Shown: one piece after another, positions 8,091 to 14,366 of the stretch
How the letters are laid out: every line of letters starts with the position of its first letter
Position numbering within the stretch: the stretch's first letter is position 1
Assembly: GCA_964508185.1 (NCBI GenBank)
Contig: CAZDSS010000064.1
Coordinates: 1 to 15,356, forward strand
DNA length: 15,356 bases
Source of the DNA: CAZDSS01 sp964508185
GTDB taxonomy: Bacteria > Pseudomonadota > Alphaproteobacteria > Sphingomonadales > Govanellaceae
Direction: 5' to 3'
Notes under the pieces: generated by a model
Told to the model about the DNA's origin: nothing
What the model saw: only the letters and a program-made list of their open reading frames with translations
Databases searched by the model: none
Program-made: the position numbers and the translations under genes

Positions 8091-8091
8091 C

Positions 8092-8124
8092 AAAAAAAGC
8101 CGCGGGAGGCTGGGCTCCCGCGGC
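8092..8124 (-). terminator. Intrinsic terminator for the minus-strand 704-residue gene, possibly bidirectional
   Basis: A perfect 10-bp GC-rich stem, GCCGCGGGAG (8099-8108) pairing with CTCCCGCGGC (8115-8124), has a 6-base loop. On the minus strand it is followed directly by seven T residues (A7 at 8092-8098), a textbook intrinsic terminator 21 bases beyond that gene's stop. On the plus strand it begins 8 bases after the E3 stop but is followed only by TCGTTC. Termination of the bkd operon there would be weaker. Confidence 0.85.
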
Positions 8125-8145
8125 TCGTTCAACCCGGTTCGGCGA

Positions 8146-10260
8146 TCAGTCTTCCTTCTCGGTGCATTTCTCGTCAAGGATCTCGCGCTTGTCGGCGAGC
8201 TCCTTCTCGGTTTCATCGCCCAGCAGGCCATGTTCCTTCTTGAACGCCGCCATCTCCTTAAGCTTGATTTCGTACGTGCAGCCATAGATGTGGATCGGAG
8301 CGAAGGGCACGGACTGGTCAATACGCAAGGCCCTCGTCCGTTCCTTGTTCGTGTATTTCTTGTACTCCGTCGTCCTCAGACCGAACTTCATGGTCATGAG
8401 CGCCTTGAGGATGTACCGCTCCGTCACCAGGTTCCAGTCCGGCATCCGTGCACCGACGAGAGGGATGGGGAGATCCGTGAGACACTCTCGCAGCTTCATC
8501 AGATGCAACGGGTACACCTCCCGGTAAAGCGCCTCGACCGCCTTTTCGAGTTCATCCCTTTCATATTTCCCACTTCCTTGCTTGCTGATGTTCTGAGGCA
8601 GCTCGGAGTGGGTCGCGGCGGCGCAGAGGATGAGGCTTTCGATGGAGCATTTCTTTGTGATGTGCGCGAGGTAGCTGTTCCAATTGGGGTCAAAGAAGCC
8701 CAGGTCCTCATCGCGCGGCCTGGGACCGACGATCCTGAGGATGCTGTAGCATTCGATGCACATGCCGACCTGCCGCATCTGGCGCTCGTCGGGCTCGGGA
8801 ACCAGAGTAAATCCGCGCGAGCTTGTATCCGGCGCGAATAACAGCACGGCGCCGCCGTTGAACTTGTACTTCAGCTCCCCGGACCCCTCCTCCTTGCCGC
8901 ACACGAGCCGGCGCAGGTCGATGATGATGGGCTGACCGCGGTGCCATTGATAGGCAAGGATGCCCTTCAGCGGACCATAGAACACGTGAGTGAGGAAACT
9001 GGCGCCGTGCTGCGCCGTCTTGAACAGGTTTTCCTTTTTCAGCAGCTTGCAGGTCGCCTCTGATAGGAAGGTTTCGCCCTTCTCCAGATGGAACTTTTCC
9101 TTGTCCTTTTTCGCCACCTCGTTCAGGACATGGAGCATGTACTGGAGCGAGTAGTCGGCGAGGCGGGTCGCCATCCTCCCGGCCGGATTCTTGCCGAAAG
9201 GCAGGTCAAGCTCTTCCTGAATGCCCGAGAGCCCGAACACATCCATCTTGCGCACACGGTTGGCAGTAAAGATCTTGCACAGATGCAGGTAATCGGCATA
9301 CGGGGGCTTGTCGTCCTTCTTCTCTTTCTGCTTGCCGCCCTTCTTCTTTTTCCCCTTGTCTCGCTTTTCGCCTTCCTTCTTCTCCTCGACCTCTTCCTTC
9401 TTCTCCTCCTCTATTTCCTCCCCTTTTTCCTTGCCCTTTTCCTTGCTCTCGACTTCGGTTCCAACAACCTCTTTTTCGAATTCCAGGATGAACTCTTCGA
9501 CCTCTGCTACAAGCTTCCGGAACTTGAAACACCCATCAATCCTTCCTTTTACGGAAGACAGGTATTTTTCAAGTTCCTCCACATTTTTCTTTTCTTCCTC
9601 ACTCGCATTCTCCTTCACCATGTAGCTGAGGACGCGCAATATTCTTGAGCAGGACCAGCCTGTGCGGATGTCCTCGTACGCAGAGAGAGCTTCGCGAACA
9701 CCGTCCCAGGAAGACTCAAGCTTCGATTTCAGGTAGTCGTGCAGATCAAGAACGAACGGCACGCGCCATTGGCAGCCGGCGTCGCCGATCACCGGGTCCA
9801 GACGATGAAGCCTGCTTGTCAGCAGGTCATAGATCGCGTCGTAGTAGGATAGCAGCAGGAAGATCTGCGCAAAATCGGACCGTGGATCGGCTTTCTTGTC
9901 CTCCTTGCCTTTCTCCTGCTTTTTCGACTTTTCCGGCTTTGTTTCCGGCTTCGTTTCCTTCTTTGTCTCCTGCTTTGCCGGCTTCCTGTCCTTCCAGCTC
10001 TTCAGGAGCTCGATCAGCTTCTCGACAGGCTGAAGCGTTTTCCTGCTGGCGCCCTTGAAGCTCTGCAGGGCTCTGTTGATCCGGGATTCCGCATCAAGCT
10101 GGTCCTGGTGCCCGAGCCCGCCCCAGATCTCTTGCAGATCCAATGCTTCCATGAGCTGACGGGCGTTTTCCGCGTGCCTCGGATCTGCCTTGCCTTCGGT
10201 CCATTCCTGGAGGGCCTTTAGCAGGCGCTTCCAGAATGTCTCCAAACCAATCTCTTCCAT
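8146..10260 (-). CDS. Unrecognised 704-residue highly charged protein with two Lys/Glu-rich linkers
   Basis: I do not recognise a family. No signal peptide or membrane segment is visible, so it is probably cytoplasmic. It looks modular: a helical N-terminal part (1-90); a Lys/Glu/Pro low-complexity linker (about 90-126); a middle helical part (127-260, with FLLLSYYDAIYDLLTSRL); a second, very charged linker (about 262-320) rich in KEKGKE and EEEKKEE patterns; and a C-terminal globular region (321-704) with mixed strands and helices. Notable spots are CIEC at 501-504 and FFDPNWN at 522-528. Thirteen cysteines are scattered through it. The start is the ATG at 10258-10260, preceded by GGAGG with six bases between. 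The frame stays open upstream to 10425, but that extension crosses another gene's promoter. Base composition is much less GC-rich than the flanks (one hand-counted 60-base line, 8641-8700, is 50% GC; 7861-7920 is 75%), suggesting acquisition. No partner gene shares its strand here. Confidence 0.85.
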   Translation of the reverse strand: MEEIGLETFWKRLLKALQEWTEGKADPRHAENARQLMEALDLQEIWGGLGHQDQLDAESRINRALQSFKGASRKTLQPVEKLIELLKSWKDRKPAKQETKKETKPETKPEKSKKQEKGKEDKKADPRSDFAQIFLLLSYYDAIYDLLTSRLHRLDPVIGDAGCQWRVPFVLDLHDYLKSKLESSWDGVREALSAYEDIRTGWSCSRILRVLSYMVKENASEEEKKNVEELEKYLSSVKGRIDGCFKFRKLVAEVEEFILEFEKEVVGTEVESKEKGKEKGEEIEEEKKEEVEEKKEGEKRDKGKKKKGGKQKEKKDDKPPYADYLHLCKIFTANRVRKMDVFGLSGIQEELDLPFGKNPAGRMATRLADYSLQYMLHVLNEVAKKDKEKFHLEKGETFLSEATCKLLKKENLFKTAQHGASFLTHVFYGPLKGILAYQWHRGQPIIIDLRRLVCGKEEGSGELKYKFNGGAVLLFAPDTSSRGFTLVPEPDERQMRQVGMCIECYSILRIVGPRPRDEDLGFFDPNWNSYLAHITKKCSIESLILCAAATHSELPQNISKQGSGKYERDELEKAVEALYREVYPLHLMKLRECLTDLPIPLVGARMPDWNLVTERYILKALMTMKFGLRTTEYKKYTNKERTRALRIDQSVPFAPIHIYGCTYEIKLKEMAAFKKEHGLLGDETEKELADKREILDEKCTEKED

Positions 10261-10362
10261 TTTCTGCCTCCATCTGTTGAAATGTCTGATCGCCATCAGA
10301 GCCAGTGGGAGGACGACTGACCCCGGGAGTTCGTGACCGGCCCCCGATCTGCGGGGCCCTCG

Positions 10363-10388
10363 GGAACCGGGCGCGGAATTCCTGCGTT
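10363..10388 (+). promoter_or_regulatory. EcfG-type general stress promoter upstream of the 71-residue gene
   Basis: GGAAC (10363-10367), a 17-base spacer and CGTT (10385-10388) match the alphaproteobacterial EcfG consensus GGAAC-N16/17-CGTT at every defined base. The predicted transcription start near 10395 leaves a leader of about 29 bases before the ATG at 10424, with a ribosome site in between. Chance matches of this quality should occur well under once per window of this size, and this one is intergenic and correctly oriented. Confidence 0.7.
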
Positions 10389-10423
10389 GAACACGCATTG
10401 CGCGGTCGGCAGGGAGAGACTTC

Positions 10424-10639
10424 ATGGAAGCCGGACGGCATGAGGCCGGCGGTGGCGGCGAGGGAACGAGCCGGGCGCTTCAGGACCTGAAGCGGGCGGC
10501 CCGGGTGCTCGGCTATTCGGAGGCGGAGTTCGCGCGCATCCTGATTGAAGCGCGGTCGGCGGGCCCCCGGGATCAGGGCGAGCAACAGCTGGTGGAACAG
10601 GTCAAGAAGCATCTCGCGCGGGATTTCCAGACACGCTGA
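10424..10639 (+). CDS. Unrecognised 71-residue protein, putative EcfG-regulated
   Basis: The ATG at 10424 follows a good ribosome site, GGGAGAG at 10412-10418, with five bases of spacing, and an EcfG-type promoter further up. This argues that the frame is real despite its size. The protein has a flexible Gly-rich N-terminus (GGGGEG at 9-14) and then two likely amphipathic helices: ALQDLKRAARVLG with SEAEFARILIEAR (18-44), and QQLVEQVKKHLARDF (54-68). No signal peptide, membrane segment or cysteine is seen. It does not resemble the anti-sigma factor NepR in any motif I can identify. The gene ends 33 bases before the hybrid kinase on the same strand, so the two may be cotranscribed. Its role is unknown; a small helical adaptor or stress protein is only a guess. 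Confidence 0.65.
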   Translation: MEAGRHEAGGGGEGTSRALQDLKRAARVLGYSEAEFARILIEARSAGPRDQGEQQLVEQVKKHLARDFQTR

Positions 10640-10672
10640 CCGCGAGATTTCGCTTGCCACCCGCTCCCGAAA

Positions 10673-12916
10673 ATGGAAAGCATTGCTTTCATGGGGAGCT
10701 TGACCGCCGAATCCCGGGAGAAGATCTCGATCGGCCCGTTGCGGGCCTTGCTGATCGCGCTCTGCATCGTCCCCACCCTTCTGTTCCTCCTGATCATCGG
10801 GGTCGCCTACGAAAACCATTTCAAGATTGCCCGCGCGCGGCTCGACCGCACGGTGAACCTCATTCATCAGCAGGCGGCGAAGGCGTTCGTGACCAACGGC
10901 CTCATCATCGAGCATGTGGCCCAGATGCTCGAAGGCATGAGCGACGACGAGATCCGCCGGAACGAACGCGAGCTTCACGAGACGCTCGTCAATCTCAGCC
11001 TTTCCGTCGCCCAGCTGACAGAGGTCTGGGTGCTCGACCGCAACGGCATTCCCCTGGTGGTCGCAAGCGCCCATCCGACGCCCCAGAATCTCGACCTCTC
11101 GGACCGGACCTATTTCCGCACCCACCGCGCCGATCCGCAGCCGGGACGCATCTTCATCAGCGAAGTTCTGCGCGGCCGCTACGTCGACCAGTCCTTCATC
11201 CAGATGAGCATCGGTCGGTTCACCGATGACGGGGAGTTTGCGGGCGTCATCGCGGTCTCGGTTTCACCCGACTATTTCACCAGCTTCTATCCCCGCCTCG
11301 GCGAGACGCCGCGCTTCGGCGCCGCGCTCATCCGCGATGACGGGACGATCCTTGCCCATTACCCGCCCCCGCCCGCGGATTTCCGGAAGCTGCCTGCCAC
11401 AAGCGTGTTCATGAGCGCGATGGCAGCCTCGCCCGAAGAGGGGATCGTTCGCAGCAACTCCTACCGGGACGGGATGGAACGGCTGATCAGCTACCGCCGG
11501 CTCGAAGGCTATCCGCTCTATGTCGCCGCGGGCATCGCCGTGCAGGACATCCGCGCCGCCTGGTTGCGGGACGTCTCCACCTATTTCCTGTTCGGCTTCC
11601 CCGCGACCCTCGGCCTCATACTGCTCACGGTCCACTCCATCCGCCGCGCCCGGCAGGAAGCGCGCGCCTATGCGGAACTGCGGGCCGAGGTGGCGCGGCG
11701 CGAGGCGACGGAGGATCAGCTGCGCCAGGCGCTGAAGATGGAGGCCCTCGGGCGTCTCACCGGCGGCATCGCCCACGATTTCAACAATCTGCTCACCGCC
11801 ATCGGCGGCAATGTGGAGGCGCTGCACCGCCGGCTGCCGCCAGAGGAGAGCAGGCTCAGAAGCTATGCCGAGCGGGCGCGCCTCGGCGTCGACCGGGCGG
11901 CAAGACTCACCCAGCATCTCCTGGCCTTTTCCCGCCGCCAGCCGCTGAAGCCGCGCCCCATCGACCTCAACAAGCTGATTACCGACATCTCCTACCTGCT
12001 GCAGCAATCGCTCGGCGCCAACATCGACGTGGAAACCGTGCTGCAGGACGGGCTGTGGCGCGTTCAGGCCGACGCCACGCAGCTCGAGAACGTCATCATC
12101 AACCTCGCGGTCAATGCCCGGGACGCCATGCCCAACGGCGGACGCCTCACCATCGAGACGGCGAACATGCAGGTGGCCGAGGGCGCGCGGAAGCTCCGCA
12201 CCCTCGACGACACGCCGCCCGGGGACTACGTGATGCTCGCCGTGCGCGACCGCGGCACCGGCATGCCGCCGGAGGTGGCGGAAAAGGCCTTCGACCCGTT
12301 CTTCACCACCAAGCCCCAGGGCCAGGGCACGGGCCTCGGCCTGAGCCAGGTCTACGGCTTCGTCAAGCAGAGCGGCGGGCATATCGAGCTCGACACCGCC
12401 GAAGGCCGGGGCACCACCATCCGCATTCTCCTGCCCCGCCACATGGCGGCGGAGGAGGAACTCGCCGCCGATCTGCCCTCGGCGGATGAGGGCGTCCAGC
12501 CGCGCGGCGGCACCGAGACCATCCTGTTGGTGGAGGACGACCCAGAGGTGCGGCGCTATGCGGCGGAGGTGTTGCGGGAACTGGGCTACGGCGTGATCGA
12601 GGCGGGGGACGGGCAGCAGGCGCTGGACCACGACCTCGACCGCATCGATTTGCTGCTCACCGACGTGATCCTGCCCGGCACCATGAACGGCCGCGACATT
12701 GCCGATGCGGCGCGCAAGCGCAAGCCCGGCATCCGGGTGCTGTTCACCACCGGCTATGCCCGCACCGCCATAATGCAGGACGGCCGTCTCGCCGCCGACG
12801 TGCAGCTCCTGCACAAGCCCTTCACCCGCCACGATCTCGCCCAGGCGGTCAGAAAGGTGCTGAACGAGCCCGCGCCGAGAGCGGATGCGCGCACGGAAGC
12901 CCGCGCGCGGAACTGA
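10673..12916 (+). CDS. Membrane-bound hybrid sensor histidine kinase (Cache-like sensor, HisKA, HATPase, receiver)
   Basis: Sensor kinase of 747 residues. One membrane helix at about 22-45 and another at about 302-322 frame a periplasmic sensor of about 255 residues. That sensor has the double-Cache (PDC) look, with LTEVWVLDRNGIPLV, DLSDRTYFRTH, FISEVLRGRYVDQSFIQMS and GVIAVSVSPDYF. The cytoplasmic part has HisKA with phospho-accepting His368 (GGIAHDFNN), the N-box around Asn481 (NLAVNARDAMPNGG), DRGTG at 526-530, FDPFFTTK and GTGLGLS. A C-terminal receiver spans about 616-735 with acidic EDD at 621-623, phospho-Asp664 (LLTDVILPG) and Lys715. No output domain or separate response regulator is present, so it needs a partner elsewhere. 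The start is uncertain: the ATG at 10673 has no clear ribosome site, and the ATG at 10691 (residue 7) is an alternative. The ligand is unknown; Cache sensors often bind small organic molecules. Confidence 0.92.
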   Translation: MESIAFMGSLTAESREKISIGPLRALLIALCIVPTLLFLLIIGVAYENHFKIARARLDRTVNLIHQQAAKAFVTNGLIIEHVAQMLEGMSDDEIRRNERELHETLVNLSLSVAQLTEVWVLDRNGIPLVVASAHPTPQNLDLSDRTYFRTHRADPQPGRIFISEVLRGRYVDQSFIQMSIGRFTDDGEFAGVIAVSVSPDYFTSFYPRLGETPRFGAALIRDDGTILAHYPPPPADFRKLPATSVFMSAMAASPEEGIVRSNSYRDGMERLISYRRLEGYPLYVAAGIAVQDIRAAWLRDVSTYFLFGFPATLGLILLTVHSIRRARQEARAYAELRAEVARREATEDQLRQALKMEALGRLTGGIAHDFNNLLTAIGGNVEALHRRLPPEESRLRSYAERARLGVDRAARLTQHLLAFSRRQPLKPRPIDLNKLITDISYLLQQSLGANIDVETVLQDGLWRVQADATQLENVIINLAVNARDAMPNGGRLTIETANMQVAEGARKLRTLDDTPPGDYVMLAVRDRGTGMPPEVAEKAFDPFFTTKPQGQGTGLGLSQVYGFVKQSGGHIELDTAEGRGTTIRILLPRHMAAEEELAADLPSADEGVQPRGGTETILLVEDDPEVRRYAAEVLRELGYGVIEAGDGQQALDHDLDRIDLLLTDVILPGTMNGRDIADAARKRKPGIRVLFTTGYARTAIMQDGRLAADVQLLHKPFTRHDLAQAVRKVLNEPAPRADARTEARARN

Positions 12917-12959
12917 CGCCGCACCCCTCCCCGGCTGCCGCTTTCACGATCCGTTGAAC

Positions 12960-12981
12960 GCCCCCTGGCCGGTTTGGGGGC
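12960..12981 (+). terminator. Possible weak terminator hairpin after the hybrid kinase
   Basis: GCCCCC (12960-12965) pairs with GGGGGC (12976-12981) around a 10-base loop, 43 bases beyond the kinase stop. No T-run follows, so intrinsic termination would be inefficient. It may simply be a structured 3' end. Confidence 0.3.
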
Positions 12982-13012
12982 ACCGCCTCGCTTTCAAAAA
13001 TCCACAGAAATC

Positions 13013-13030
13013 AATATGTTATAACATAAC
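13013..13030. promoter_or_regulatory. Zur-like operator palindrome upstream of the porin gene
   Basis: The core TATGTTATAACATA at 13015-13028 is a perfect 14-base palindrome in a conspicuously AT-rich patch within a GC-rich genome. Over 18 bases (13013-13030) it differs at two positions from the alphaproteobacterial Zur consensus I recall, GATATGTTATAACATATC. An adjacent extra half-site, AACATAT, continues at 13029-13035. It overlaps a possible -10 element (TATGTT, with TTCAAA 16 bases upstream at 12993-12998), where a repressor would block transcription. No zur gene is in the window. Confidence 0.55.
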
Positions 13031-13057
13031 ATATAAAGCAGAATTTGCGGAATTCGG

Positions 13058-13086
13058 TTGACGCCTCTCCCGCACAACATTATGTC
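13058..13086 (+). promoter_or_regulatory. Candidate housekeeping promoter for the porin gene
   Basis: TTGACG at 13058-13063 (one mismatch to the -35 consensus), a 17-base spacer and a poor -10, TATGTC, at 13081-13086. The start would fall near 13093, leaving a leader of about 45 bases. The Zur-like palindrome lies 30 bases upstream of this -35. If this is the real promoter, repression from the palindrome would be less direct than with the alternative promoter overlapping it. Confidence 0.35.
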
Positions 13087-13136
13087 GTCCTTACTTTATT
13101 ACGAGTTAGTTCGACAGCTTCCGGGAGATCGCCGTC

Positions 13137-14309
13137 ATGTTCACCAGTCTGCGCCGGGCCACCGCCCTCGCCACCCTGCTTGCCGCCGCCGTCGGCGCGG
13201 GCGCCCGGGCCGAGGAAGAAAGCGCCATCCGGTTCGAGGCGGCTTATACGGCCGATCTCTTGTCCAATCTCCATGGCGGCGTTGAGACCGGCACCCGTTA
13301 TCTCGACAATCTGGAACTGGGCCTCGAGCTGGAGGGGGAGCGCGCCTTCGGCTGGAAGGGCGCGACCTTCTTCATCTCAGGCCTTTACAACAACGGCAAG
13401 GGCTTTGCGGAAGACCTCGTGGGCGCGGGCCTTGAAGTTTCCAACATCGAGGCCGACGTGCGGGCGGCGCGCCTGTTCGAGGCCTGGGCGGAGCAGCGCT
13501 TCCTCGACGACCGCGCCTCCATCCTCGTGGGGCTCTATGAGCTTTCGAGCGAATTCGATGCCGTGGAGACGGCGGAACTGTTCCTCAATGGCGCGTTCGA
13601 GATGAGCACCACATTCCTCGAGAGCGGCTTGAACGGCCCCTCCGTCTTCCCCTATACGGCCCTCACCCTGCGCGCTGCCGCAAGGTTGACAGACAGCGTC
13701 ACCCTCCGCGCCGCGGTTCTGGACGGCGTTCCGGGCGACCCCGATCATCCGAAGCGGACGGCCGTGAAGCTCAGGGACGGCGACGGCGCGCTTCTGGTCG
13801 GCGAAGCGGAATATGCGGGGGACGGATTCCGTGCGGCGGTCGGCTACTGGCGCTATACGGCGCGCTTTGAAGAAATCGGCGCCGGCATCGACAGCCGCGG
13901 CAACGATGGCCTCTATGCCCTCGCCGAGGCGGAGGTCTATGCGGACCCTGATGACCCACGCCGCGGCCTCGCTCTGTTCGCCCGGGCGGGCTGGGCGAGC
14001 GCCCGCTTCAACGAGTTCAGGCATTCATTCGCCCTGGGCGGCGTCTATACGGGCGCCCTTCCCGCACGGCCCGAGGACAAGCTCGGCCTTGCGGTGGGCA
14101 TGGCGGAGGCGAGCGGGCCCTTGCGCCGTCTCGAGGCGCTGAAGCGGCGGGAGATTGCGATCGAACTCACCTACCGCGCCGAGATCACCGAATATCTCGC
14201 GATCCAGCCGGACCTTCAGTACGTGATCAATCCCGGCCTTGTCCCCGGGCGCGACGATGCCTTCGTCGCGGGCCTGCGGCTGGAGCTTTCCTGGGGCGCC
14301 GGGCTCTGA
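13137..14309 (+). CDS. OprB-like outer-membrane porin
   Basis: Predicted outer-membrane beta-barrel of 390 residues. An N-terminal signal peptide (basic MFTSLRRATA, hydrophobic LATLLAAAVGAG) has a likely cut after ARA at residue 25. The mature protein alternates polar and hydrophobic residues in strand-like stretches. It carries features I associate with carbohydrate-selective OprB porins: a YLDNLELGLELEGERAFGWKGATFFISGLYNNG segment near 56-88 (given here as a single block only to locate it), LFEAWAEQRF, and ILVGLYELSSEFDAVETAELFLNGAFEMS. The transported substrate is not readable from sequence. The last residue is Leu in LSWGAGL rather than the usual terminal aromatic residue. The ATG at 13137 follows GGGAGA at 13123-13128. 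The Zur-like palindrome upstream suggests control by zinc. It converges with the peroxidase gene. Confidence 0.82.
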   Translation: MFTSLRRATALATLLAAAVGAGARAEEESAIRFEAAYTADLLSNLHGGVETGTRYLDNLELGLELEGERAFGWKGATFFISGLYNNGKGFAEDLVGAGLEVSNIEADVRAARLFEAWAEQRFLDDRASILVGLYELSSEFDAVETAELFLNGAFEMSTTFLESGLNGPSVFPYTALTLRAAARLTDSVTLRAAVLDGVPGDPDHPKRTAVKLRDGDGALLVGEAEYAGDGFRAAVGYWRYTARFEEIGAGIDSRGNDGLYALAEAEVYADPDDPRRGLALFARAGWASARFNEFRHSFALGGVYTGALPARPEDKLGLAVGMAEASGPLRRLEALKRREIAIELTYRAEITEYLAIQPDLQYVINPGLVPGRDDAFVAGLRLELSWGAGL

Positions 14310-14321
14310 CCCGCGCGACCG

Positions 14322-14354
14322 GCGGCCCCGTGATCCCGCGCGATCCGGGGCCGC
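14322..14354. terminator. Hairpin between convergent porin and peroxidase genes
   Basis: GCGGCCCCG (14322-14330) pairs perfectly with CGGGGCCGC (14346-14354). GATC inside both arms can extend the stem after a one-base bulge. It sits in the 57-base gap between two convergent stops and could terminate both transcripts. No T-tract follows on either strand. Confidence 0.45.
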
Positions 14355-14366
14355 GGCGAGGCCTGC

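Noticed and set aside
6555..8321. Minus-strand open frame of 588 codons opposite E3
   Set aside because: It crosses a strong terminator hairpin and the end of another gene, and its sequence is antisense-like with no motif.
9300..9470. Pyrimidine-rich, repetitive-looking DNA that might be a tandem repeat or CRISPR-like array
   Set aside because: There is no fixed repeat unit or spacer pattern. The appearance comes from runs of Lys and Glu codons on the minus strand.
9088..9648. Plus-strand frame with strongly hydrophobic Leu/Phe stretches resembling a membrane protein
   Set aside because: It is the exact antisense of the Lys/Glu-rich linker of the 704-residue gene (Lys and Glu codons read as Phe/Leu on the other strand) and has no convincing ribosome site.
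10339..10358. GGCCCC/GGGGCC hairpin just upstream of the EcfG-type promoter
   Set aside because: Only a 6-bp GC stem with no T-run; expected by chance in this base composition and not placed to terminate any gene.
10261..10425. A 55-codon N-terminal extension of the 704-residue gene
   Set aside because: The extension is Arg/Pro/Gly-rich unlike the rest, has high GC, overlaps the EcfG-type promoter of the divergent gene, and the internal ATG at 10260 has a far better ribosome site.
11264..12832. Minus-strand open frame of 522 codons opposite the hybrid kinase
   Set aside because: Antisense shadow of a fully identified kinase with no motifs of its own.
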